NCBI GenBank assembly: GCA_024663395.1 | Contig: JANFAH010000034.1 | Span: forward strand, 496,001-560,000 | Reading direction: 5' to 3' | From: Pisolithus tinctorius | Taxonomy: Eukaryota; Basidiomycota; Agaricomycetes; Boletales; Pisolithaceae | Length of the DNA: 64,000 bases | Shown here: one piece after another, positions 54,956-64,000 of the stretch | How positions within the stretch are numbered: position 1 is the stretch's first letter | Layout of the letters: each line of letters begins with the position of its first letter | Notes under the pieces: generated by a model | The model's database searches: none | What the model was told of the DNA's origin: nothing | Seen by the model: only the letters and a program-made list of their open reading frames with translations | Made by a program: the position numbers and the translations under genes

Positions 54956-56243
54956 ATGCAGCTTGCCAATTCCAATCTGTCAAACTTAATCCTAGATCAA
55001 ATGATGGTGGTGTGCCCATCCCTTGAAGGTGGCACTGTTACCTGGTGTAGGTGGCCAAGTATAGGCAGCTCAAATTGTGAGGCTGTTGGATCGTTCTAAG
55101 GTCCTCTAGGAGAAGCAGTCACTCAAGAAATAGCCTGTACAAATATGTGTAGTAACTGGCTGATTCGTGCCATAAACATGCACCAGGATTCAGTACATTC
55201 AGCAGTGCTCACTTGAATTGTGTCATCGCACGCACAAGCGTTCCTGTCCTAGGAGATCCACTGCACAACAGTAAGAAATCATCACCATAACCCAGAGACC
55301 TGAAAAACCAGAAGATCATTGGTGCTCAACCAAATACTGTGTGTAATCTGTTGCATTGAGGCTGAAAGCACATCCCTCGCTTCCAAGCTCCGTCGTTAGG
55401 GAATCTGGTGTTACAGCAACCAGACCAGATAATAAAGTTTGCCTCTGGGATCTTCAAAAGGATAGTGAATTGTTGGCTGTCACGCGTCACAACAGAAACC
55501 ATGTTCTCTGGTTCGCTGATTCCACACGGAGTACTTGAGGCACTATGTGTGTCTGTGTGTGGCGGTTGGCCAACTTCTCTTGTGGAAAGTTTACACCGTG
55601 AATCCCGATTCGGACATCCAGCAGGGTAGATGGATCTAATGGTAACTAGCAAGAATGCCTTCAGCACCGTACTGGGTCAGTGTGTGCGTACCAAATATAA
55701 TTCTGATGGGCCAGCGCGCTGAGTCGGACCTACCTTGAGCTACCATAGGAACATGTGCATAGCTTGTGCCACTTCAAGTTCCCGGAAAAGATTACAAACC
55801 TATTCATCCCGGATAAAAACGACGCCTTGTGGCTTTCAGATTCGGAAGTTATGTGGCAGCTAATAAGATGGGCGTGCGCGGGAACTATGACGTTTTAGGG
55901 TTGTGGCCTGTTGTGGTGCGTTGGCTGAGATGCTGTGCACGTAGTGATGCGGCCGCCAAATGTGCCGTCATAGGTTGGCCCCATCACACGTCAGACTAAT
56001 ACTCAAGCGTCTCACAGAATGTTCTTAACAGAAACCAGGTCTTTTCGGCGTCCATCAAGATCCCTCCGAGTGAAGTTGTAGTGCCATTTTACAGCTGTCT
56101 CCTGGTATAACAAATAGCTTACTCAAGTCGAAGCATATGCCCCATAATCTCATGATTACAGGGTTACATGGGGAATAACACAATGCTGAAGGGGATTAAG
56201 TGGAAAACCGACGCGAACAAATGAACAGATTCGTAAAGATTAC
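54956..56243. other. Intergenic region with a possible WD40-repeat remnant
   Basis: Most of this stretch shows nothing. Around 55380-55540 (+) a short frame reads TRPDNKVCLWDLQKDSELLAV, resembling one WD40 repeat, but it is cut by stops and stands alone. It may be a relic of a WD40 or NACHT-type gene. Confidence is low. Confidence 0.3.
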
Positions 56244-57659
56244 TCATGTCGTGTGCTGACGGCGGAGGAACGATACTAGTTCCTCAGCAGAGGGGCGATC
56301 TGCGGGATTAGTTGCCCAGCATGTTTGAATGAAATTCCAATGCTCGTCTGCAATATCCTGGGATGACGGACGATGGGGACGTAAGCCTTGGGCGATAGTG
56401 TAAACAACTTGTTCGTCACGCTCGATATAATGGTATGGAACCTGGCCAGTGAGAACCTTTGTTGGGCGATATTAAAATCTGGATGGGTGTGGCCATAGAC
56501 AGACACCGACCTGAAGCATCAGACTACCAAACGAGTATACGTCGCCTTCGAATGTGAAGTTGGTTTTCGCACCATCTTCACCTGCTGGAGTCTGGAAGAG
56601 GTCTGGCGCAACCCACCGTACAGCCCGCCCCACGGGCGTGGAGATGTAGGGTGAAACCCTGAAATCCAGGATCAACGGCAACAAACCGTAATCCACGATG
56701 TACGGGTTTCCTTGCGTATCAAGGAGGATATTGCCCTGTTTATTCGCTCACTACCTCGTTGGGCTATAGTCACGTGAGACCCACCCCGTTCAAGTCTCCA
56801 TGCAGGATCCTTTGTGAATGTACTACACAAACTAGGATTAGTAGCTTTCGACGTCCAAAGGTGGGCGCACTCAACGGTAATGCATTCCTTCCGCAATTCG
56901 CTGGAGCTAATATCAACGCGTTAGAAGGTGTTCCCAGCAGAATGCAAGCATATACCAAATGGAGCCTTCGATCTAGACTCAGATCTGGATGTGCTTTTAG
57001 GTAGCGTGTGAGATTCCCTCCATCCAACCAGGGTGAAACCAAAGAAGGGAGGGGGCCAAAGCCGCAGACGAAGCCTAGAAGAGGGTGTACAGCCTCGTGC
57101 CTCAAGGCCATCCACTCGCGAACCTTGCTGCGCAACCTCTGAAACGAGTAAACATCCAAGCAAGCAGGAAGGTACACGACGAACTTCGGCTTTTTGCGGG
57201 ATTAAATGGTCGTCACTTTGCAAACGAATGACCTTGATGGCAACCTGTCAGGTTGAATGTTAAAATCCAGGATCCTTGCAGGAAAGCCAGTTGGACGAAC
57301 GTAACAGGTTTCGGAGCCACCACCGCGCTTGACACACTTCCAAACATCAGAGAACGTTCCTAGCGAACTAGGGAAAGGCCCTTTTCCAGTGATCTCGCCA
57401 GTGAGGTCCACTGACAAGTTGCTGCTATAGAAAGAATAAAATCAGACTCATTAAACCATCATGGAGAATGCGTACTCGCCTGCTTTCCTTGTCCTCTTGG
57501 CCAGAGGTGGAGTCCGGCTACAAGTTCGGGCAGGGGGAAAGCCGTTAGAGGTTGAAAATTAATGCAGGGAACATTATCAGGACCCGGCAGACTCACCCGT
57601 AAGAAGCCTGACATATACGAAGAGACACCATGAATAAAGGTGTAGACGTAGGAAGCCAT
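56244..57659 (-). CDS. Tyrosine-kinase-like (TKL) protein kinase 1
   Basis: Nine exons fit on the minus strand (57659-57597, 57517-57480, 57424-57301, 57244-57185, 57138-56956, 56906-56876, 56822-56785, 56735-56511, 56456-56244), 975 bases, 324 residues. Motifs are VAIKVIR (catalytic Lys), HEAVHPLLGFV, VSPWLDGGNLTRYL, HGDLNGGN (catalytic Asp), VDYG in place of DFG, RWVAPDLF, DVYSFGSLMLQ and CWATNPADRPS. The family expands strongly in Agaricomycetes. Intron 2 is GC-AG. Exon 6 is a 31-base micro-exon (LQRIAEGMHY) with the same length and phase as in the kinase at 59378. Substrates are unknown. The glycine loop is weak (SSLGTFSDVWKC). Confidence 0.82.
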
Positions 57660-59377
57660 ATTTACAGGGAGCTTGCATGTTCCCTTGGAGCTTTATATAA
57701 CACCCAGGGCTAGTTCCACCGTCAGATTGCTTCCACTTACGGAACCAATTTTATCACGAACCTTGTGAAGTGGGTGATTGTGATAGGAGATCTATTTCTA
57801 TTGGGCCACTGGCATAATTGAAGCCTTACTGATCCTAGGACACCCACAGCACACTCGCAGTTGGGGATGGGTTATGAGGGAGTATGGGGATTTCAAGAGC
57901 TACCCGTCTCAAGGGAGTTCGAAATATGGAAATAATATACGGCTATGCAGGAGAGTATCCATACTACGGTTGTCCTAGACCACCGGACCAGTATGCATTA
58001 GTTCAGTGCAAATTCGGCACCCTGTTTCTCTGTCATACGGGGCCCTGCCTAACTTTAGGTTATCTATTATGTTGATTCTGAAAGCCCACTGCCAAGCTGT
58101 GTTCAATATTGTGGGCAGATAGAATACCCAAGACTATTTTTTCGCGCCACTTTCCACCCTCATGTTCCTTGCTAACCGAACCTTTCCAAGTACCTTCTCT
58201 CCGACATGCTTTGTGTACTACCAGTCACTCGGGCTCAATAGATAAACTATCTGTCAACATCAGGGACATGCGATCTCATTCCGGTCACGACGTCTCCCAA
58301 CTCCCGGCGTTTATCCAGTTTACTCTTGGGGTTCCTGCAGGTCACGCCCCACCATCCAGTCTTTGTGCTGCAGCAGGTGATGATGTGGGGTTGCGTCATC
58401 CAGAGACGGTCGTTAACCTCTCGTAAATGCCTATTATTATTATTACTAACCTAAGGTTGTGCATTACATACAGTACTCGCCTTTGCAAACAGTAGATTGT
58501 GATTTGAGTTGATGATACGACGCAAGCGGAAGCTACAGCATCCTTTTGCTGCGGTTGCCTAGTCCACCAACCCGGGCGAGTGAAGTGAATACAGACGTTT
58601 TCGTCTTCTTAGACACTGAGCATGCTCCGTGGTTCATCGAAGAGAGGAGAGCAGCGTGCTGACATTCGTCACGCTGTCGCTGCTACGGGTAGATCAGTCA
58701 CTTGTACCTGCAGCTAGCAAGATGAGTGGCTGCAAGTGATCTCTGTTTGGGATCTCGAGCTTGACTCTTTAGCACTGCAAAACCTGCGATAACACCGGCC
58801 CAAGTGGGTCGCGCTTTCCATAGGCAGGTTACGAGCGCTTTGCAAAAGAGATCGAGATTGGAGATTGGCCAACGCCTCTCTAGGACACCAGGTGTAAGTT
58901 TAGGGTCTAGCGAGCGGTGGCTGATCACACCCAGCCAACCCCTGGCTGGCAGATTTTCTTGTGCGACACCATCAATCAAGCCAACCGTCCATGCCACACT
59001 ATGTGCCAATTGGCCTTCCATAACATGCCACAACACGAGGATACACATACTCTCTGGCATCTAAACAGGATATCATACACCAGCCTCCAATCGAATACAT
59101 CATATCAGCCCAATCTTGTGTAACAGTCTATTCCAAATGCATCGACTCGGCGTTACCGCACGGCAGTCCCATGGTAAATTTCACAAACGTGGGTAATAAA
59201 GATCCGTTTCTGGCGGACCCATATTCAATGTTAAGTTCAGAGATGCATGCCTCTGCCGTCAGCCTCGTGTTCAGAAGTTTGGCTGGCGTAGCCGGCAGAC
59301 CCACATCTGTGAAGTGAGTTACGGGGGTTTGTCAAGGACTTTAAAACTCTCGTACACATCCGGAGTTGAGTCACGCA
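57660..59377. other. Intergenic region between two TKL kinase genes
   Basis: No gene is supported. It holds the divergent upstream regions of both kinase genes. A few open frames (58109-58426, 58698-59060) have no recognisable motif. Confidence 0.45.
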
Positions 59378-61302
59378 ATGAACCCACGGATACCATACCC
59401 CCAACAGAACCAGAACCCCTCGGTGCCGCGTGTAGAACGAGGCAGAGTTTCTACAGATGTCCGCGACGAAAATGCAGAACAGACTCCCCGCACGCACCGG
59501 ATCCGCCCATCCGGGTCGAATGGGGCCCAGGAGAGTGGCTCTACAAATCAGGTAGCGCGACAGCACGAGAATGAAGGGTGGTCCCACCAACCTTCACGAC
59601 GGCCAATTCTCGGTGCAGCGCACAGAGAGGGGACACAAGAACCCACAGCTGCACGGCCTCAAATCGTTCGTAACTCTGGGTATGATGAACCAAGAAACGT
59701 ACCTCAACAAGTTCAAGGTCCCACCGGGGTGCGCGGAGAGTGGACGACCCCGCCGTCAAACCTAGATGCTGGTGGTGAACGTGGCGAATGGAGGCATGGC
59801 CCTTCATACAACCCGGTTCCACCCACTCCGCAGAGGGAACGACCCACGGACGCCCAAGGCTTGGACGGCTGGCACCGTGACACCCTACGAAGTTTGCCAC
59901 AGGTAAGGCAGTTACAGAACCTCGGTAGATAAATATGACATTCTGTTGGTAACGATAACATGATCCCAGCGGCCAGAGAACGTACAAATGCCAGGAAACG
60001 GCGGAAATTTGCCCCACAGGCCAACCATGTTAGTTGCTAGAGTAGATCAATCGAAACCTTACTTACCTTGACGATGCGGAAGCGTGCCGTTCAGCAGGGA
60101 ACCCCCCGACCTTACCGGATTTATCCAAAAAATCGGCCAATATCCAGACAGGCTAGGTGGCTTTGCTGATGTGTGGCGATGCACAAGTTCCAGGACGGGT
60201 AACACCCAAGGAAGGGAATTGGTCAGGCAATTCCATTTCTTCAGCGAAAACGTAACGCTTGATATCACTCCCTAGGTCGCTGTCAAATGCATTAGATTAC
60301 TAGGAAGCGATCAAAGCCAGCAGGAAGTTGAGAGAGTAAAGGTTTATTGCCAAAGCATAATTTGTTCCTCTGATCATCTGGACAGGTCATCAGGCGATTT
60401 CGAGGCGAGGTATACGTATGGGTGACGTTAGCTCCACATGAACATGTCTTGCCTCTCCGTGGCACGGTGAATGGGTTTGGACACCTACCTGCACTCGTAT
60501 CTCCATGGGCGGAAAATGGTACGTTGACCGACTACGTGGGGCGCAACCACAGACAGCTATCCTATGGTAGGAGACTCAAGATTGTGAGAGTTCAAACCAT
60601 TCTCAACGAGTATACGAGCCTGACTTTGAATGTAGATTCTCCAAGTGATATCCGGATTGCAACACCGTACGTCACCAAATGACCTGCGATAGTGTTAGTT
60701 GCTGATACACATTAGTCCACTTCAGTAACATCTGTCACGGTGATCTCACTGGAGTGCGTACGTGTCTAGTGACGGTGGCGTTCTAGTACTGATTCATCTT
60801 TAGTCCAATATATTGATCGATAGGAACGGGGACGTACTCATATCTGACTTTGGGCTTTCCTCGGTGGTGGCCGAGTTCAACCAAACCAGTTATTTCAAGT
60901 CCTGCAGACCAGGTGCAGTGCGATGGATAGATCCCGAGTTCTTCATCGACTCGGTGGACAGAACCGATGGATCATTCCCCACCGCGCGCATCACGAACGA
61001 CATATACTCGATGGGTTGTATAATGCTGCAGGCGCGTCTTGGCTCGTAGCACAGATTCAAACATCAACGGCTAAGGTTATTATAAACAGATCTTGACTGG
61101 CTTGATTCCATATCATGACAAGAACGACTGGGCGGTACAGCTCGCGAAATACAGTAGGCAAAATCCGACGATTCCGCCTACGGTGTCGCGAACTTTTGCG
61201 AACTTGATGGAGGGCTGCTGGGACGGCAATCGCCATGAACGTCCAAGGCTGGGTGAGATCAAAGGGGCTGTTCAGAGGGTATTGGACAACTTGCAGATGT
61301 AA
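59378..61302 (+). CDS. Tyrosine-kinase-like (TKL) protein kinase 2 with disordered N-terminal tail
   Basis: Exon 1 (59378-59902) encodes a 175-residue hydrophilic tail (Pro, Gln, Arg, Gly rich). Short exons lead to the kinase domain: FIQKIGQYPDRLGGFADVWR, VAVKCIRL, HEHVLPLRGTV, VSPWAENGTLTDYV, a 31-base micro-exon (60636-60666, ILQVISGLQH), CHGDLTGSNILID, ISDFGLSSVV, AVRWIDPEFF, DIYSMGCIMLQ and CWDGNRHERPRL. The total is about 500 residues. Unlike TKL 1 it keeps DFG. The last intron (61036-61093 area) begins GC. The start is the first ATG after a stop that keeps exon 1 in frame. Confidence 0.78.
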
Positions 61303-61548
61303 CCTTCCTTCTCTATAATTACCTGACTTGTCTTCAAAAAGGTCGTAGGACATAATACAACGCGCATCAGTCATTACGTAGGTCAGGAGTTCCAATTTTG
61401 CGGCTCCCACCGTGCTGGCTTGTTGTGCAACATCCAGCTCCATGAACATCATCACTAGTCACTGGCGATAAAGGAAAGTTAGTCACCGTTAGTCACATGG
61501 GAAGCCAGGCGCACCACACCGAAGTAGATAACAAAAGCAGCCTCTAAG

Positions 61549-62277
61549 CTAGACCTCCATCTCTTCCTCGCCGTCAGCAGCTGATGGAAAGCCACCTAGG
61601 CTTTCCCTCATCCGTAACCACACCTCGGTCGCACCCGTGCGCGCAAGCTCCGTAGCTAGTTTAAACTTGTGTGTATCCAAGGATATTGAGGTCCCCTTGT
61701 AAGTTCGAGAGTTCATCCACACGACCTCCGATGGTGGTATTTTTCCCTGAAACGACCCCGATATAATTCCGAACAACAACGCGAAGCAGAATGTGCCATC
61801 TAGCCGCGTCTCGTCCTCAGGATCGAGGATAAACTCAGTCTTGTTTCCGTCCGTTCTCAGGCCCACTACCACAGCGCACACAACCCCTCTCATGGGTATT
61901 GAGCCTGCGTTAACAAGCGCGAGGCTGCACGCATTGATTTTGGCCGCCACGAGGGCGCTGCTCGGCTGCGATAACGCCTGGACAACGACTTGAATGAGGG
62001 TGCGTGGATGCTGGCCAAGAAGGCATGCACTCTCTATTATTCCTTTGAATGCAGAGCCTAGTAGCTTTTCTGCAGTTCCGGGCACGGAGGAGAGTGGGCG
62101 CACGTGTACTTCGACTGTCGCGCGAGCCGGATGTTCGGATGCTGGTCGTGCTGCGATTGGGCCACTCACGGATGCGAGTGCTGTACAAGTATCCCCAAAA
62201 GAAAAACGGGCTGATCCGTCTACGCCTGCAAGAGAGTCGAACGAGATTTTGATGGGACGGAGGGAGCCATGGGCCAT
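61549..62277 (-). CDS. RRP46: Exosome subunit RRP46 (RNase PH fold)
   Basis: A single exon of 242 residues. The RNase PH domain spans most of the protein (LRPIKISFDSLAGVDGSARFS, VSGPIAARPASEHPARATVE, HPRTLIQVVVQAL, AAKINACSLALVNAGSIPM, ILDPEDETRLDG). RRP46 is one of six RNase PH-like subunits of the nine-subunit ring of the RNA exosome, which channels RNA to the Rrp44 and Rrp6 nucleases. In fungi it is catalytically inactive. Length fits the family. A telobox lies 34 bp upstream of its start. Confidence 0.92.
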   Translation of the reverse strand: MAHGSLRPIKISFDSLAGVDGSARFSFGDTCTALASVSGPIAARPASEHPARATVEVHVRPLSSVPGTAEKLLGSAFKGIIESACLLGQHPRTLIQVVVQALSQPSSALVAAKINACSLALVNAGSIPMRGVVCAVVVGLRTDGNKTEFILDPEDETRLDGTFCFALLFGIISGSFQGKIPPSEVVWMNSRTYKGTSISLDTHKFKLATELARTGATEVWLRMRESLGGFPSAADGEEEMEV

Positions 62278-62310
62278 TGATGATGGATGAAGTCAAATCA
62301 CAACTCCCAT

Positions 62311-62326
62311 GTTAGGGTTAGGGTTA
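62311..62326 (-). promoter_or_regulatory. Telobox in the RRP46 upstream region
   Basis: TTAGGGTTAGGGTTAA (plus strand) is AACCCTAACCCTAA in the direction of RRP46, 34 bp before its ATG. Telobox motifs occur in promoters of translation and ribosome-related genes in several eukaryotes and bind Myb-type factors. The function here is inferred. Confidence 0.6.
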
Positions 62327-62388
62327 ACCTGTTCTTCAACCAGATAACAACTACAGCGGGTCATGTAGGTACCTCGATCAGACTACTC

Positions 62389-63066
62389 CTACCGTGGACC
62401 GACAAAAACATCTATTGCTCTCTCTTCCATCGTTATCTTATGTCTCTGAACGAAGTAGCCAATGATGATGTCATCCCGCAGAGGTTCTGCACCATATTCT
62501 AGGACGAGAGCAGGCTTGCCGTGGGCGTGCTGCCAACGACAGCAAGCAACTTCAGTTTCAAGATCGCCATACTGGTAAATCTGTGCAGCTTGGCTCAGAG
62601 AGGAGGCATGAAACAAGGGATTTAGTAAGGCCATGCCTTTTGACAAAAGCTGGAGTGGACCTTCCACACGTATGACCCATTTTCTGTATCCATGACATGT
62701 ACCACGCTGAAATGCAACGACAGGTACCAAAATATCAAGTAATTGGGCCACTCTGAAATGGAGAATGAAAGCTTACGTTCCGTCTGGTAGTTTGGTTCTC
62801 TTCAACCATTTCTGCGTGCTTATGACGCTCTTCTCGCGTCGTGCTGGAAAAGACAATGTGTCTGGGCGCAATCCCTTGTGGTGTATGATTGCAAGCACTC
62901 GAGAAGGGTGATGTGCATCAATAATCTTGATCTGCCCGGCTTCCATCTCTATCTGGTACAGAGGGTCGCTTGGGTGTGCATACACAATAATGTTCTTCGG
63001 ATCCGCAGCGTTTAAGAAATACGAGGTCGGTGGACCGGGATTTACAAGAGTGATAGATGAGTCCAT
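62389..63066 (-). CDS. DUF6593-like protein
   Basis: The start codon is at 63066 (MDSSITLVNPGPPTSYFL). Exon 1 runs to about 62776 with PLYQIEMEAGQIKIID; a donor GTAAGC follows. The second part ends at 62389 and holds GYRKWVIRVEGP and the C-terminal signature LRDDIIIGYFVQRHK, close to the DUF6593 ending (DDIIVTF...) of the gene at 51932. The join between the parts is uncertain because the best GT-AG pair would leave an intron of only about 24 bases. An upstream non-coding intron (63128-63170 area) is possible. Confidence 0.6.
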
Positions 63067-63436
63067 GACACCTGCTCTGCGGAGACGGAAGAAGAGCTTG
63101 GTGCTCGGCAGTGCAAAGGCTTTACAAAGTTTGGATCCTGTAAATATGTACGTACTTACTCTCATTCGGAGCTTGGCATGGTGAAAAAACTGTGTCTTAT
63201 ACCATGCTGAGTGGCGTTCCGCTCTTTTTCCGCAGTATGCCGCAAACACAGCAAGCTTGACCAGTCTGACACGATTTTCGCTAGCATGAAGCAAGAAAGA
63301 ATAATAGATATGTGTAGCAGAGCTACCGCAGGACGTAATATTAATGAATCGTAGTTTTCGAGATGGTTCCTTGCGAGTGTAGAGTCATGTTTACGGGGGG
63401 CCCGGTCCGGCCCGGGGTTACCCGCGACAGACTTTG

Positions 63437-64000
63437 ATGTTCGGGAGAACCGATCACTTTTTGTATTATAGAGGCTGTGCGGCCTCTCTCTTTTACGCTC
63501 CAGTGTCACTGTGCCCGTTATACTCTTCCTTCTCGAGCTCCGTCGCCACCACGACACATCTTGTACCACGTCGCCCCCCCTCTATCATAGCGAATTCTCA
63601 TAAAGACCTGTTTGAGTACACGTCAGGGAACTGGGTGTAAGTCTCATACATATTTTTCTATAGCGTACATCTCTGACCCGTAATATAACTTAATGATGCT
63701 CTTCGCCACAAAGAGCGGAGGCTAGCTTTCGACGTTGACGGGCTATATCGACTTGCAGCGGAGTCCGTTAATTAAGGTCCTGCTAATGTCATCGACTTGT
63801 CGAAGCTCGCTGAGGGCGGGTTTAACCGTACTTTCCTCGTCACCCTACGCGATAATTTCCAAATAGTCGTCCGTATTCCGTACCCCATCACCGCACCTAA
63901 ATTCTACGCTGTCGCCAGCGAACTTGCCACTCTAGAGTTCCTGCGTTCCTCTGGGTTGCCAGTTCCCAGTACATATGGTAACTCGCCCGACTCAGACAAC
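63437..64000 (+). pseudogene. AIM9-like aminoglycoside-phosphotransferase-fold protein, 5' part, with lesions
   Basis: The start ATG at 63437 opens an Arg/Ser-rich, mitochondrial-type presequence (to LVPRR), then HKDLFEYTSGNW. After an intron the family pattern continues: NDALRHKERRLAFDVDGLYRLAAESVN, a TAA at 63773-63775, then ANVIDLSKLAEGGFNRTFLV, VVRIPYPI, ELATLEFLRSSGLPVP. This is the N-lobe of the APH/choline kinase fold, as in mitochondrial AIM9 proteins. The in-frame TAA and the lack of a clean AG acceptor before NDALRHK suggest a pseudogene, though a sequencing error is possible. The rest lies beyond the window. Confidence 0.65.

Noticed and set aside
62311..62326. TTAGGG repeats as a chromosome end
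   Set aside because: Only about two and a half units, with genes on both sides. A promoter motif is the simpler reading.
1..64000. tRNA and rRNA genes
   Set aside because: No convincing tRNA A/B boxes with cloverleaf or rRNA sequence were seen by eye. A dedicated scan (for example tRNAscan-SE) would be decisive.

Overview
The window looks like the nuclear genome of a basidiomycete, most likely an Agaricomycete (mushroom-forming fungus). Support comes from short introns (about 45-70 bp) with GT-AG or GC-AG ends, two DUF6593-type proteins, tyrosine-kinase-like (TKL) kinases with a HGDL catalytic loop, and abundant Ty3/gypsy chromodomain retrotransposons, Tnp2 (CACTA) and Copia remnants. No species is assigned.

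The window has two compartments with a fairly sharp border near 39.0 kb. Positions 1-39,000 are a graveyard of nested transposons with almost no CG dinucleotides in the old copies and many in-frame TGA codons where the family has arginine (CGA decayed to TGA). In order it holds: a 1.8-kb LTR-like repeat (called E here) cutting a gypsy gag; a dead Tnp2 transposase; a gypsy 5' LTR split by a solo LTR that is itself split by a young gag-only LTR retrotransposon (6817-10655); gypsy gag/protease, a second E copy, and the 3' half of a related gypsy (to 19617); a whole gypsy on the minus strand (21683-33109) carrying a 1.58-kb foldback element in one LTR and a third E copy in gag; then a PIF1-like helicase fragment, a half copy of the foldback, a Copia 3' end and a tandem repeat.

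Positions 39,000-64,000 are CG-rich and gene-rich. A Ser/Thr kinase gene (minus) is split by an intact 5.7-kb gypsy element (41251-46929, TSD TAAAG). It shares a divergent promoter with a THO1-like SAP-domain gene. A RAP1-type telomere protein gene, a DUF6593 gene, a decayed inverted copy of the kinase/THO1 pair, two TKL kinase genes, RRP46 (exosome), another DUF6593-like gene and the start of an AIM9-like phosphotransferase gene follow.

The functional host genes are THO1 (mRNP export), RAP1 (telomere), RRP46 (RNA exosome), two TKL kinases and the DUF6593 proteins. They do not form an obvious pathway. The most unusual content is in the transposons: the gag-only element, the E element with its 4-bp duplications, antisense spliced ORFs in two gypsy elements, the long foldback, and evidence of E-mediated inversion. 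I found no convincing tRNA, rRNA or CRISPR array.
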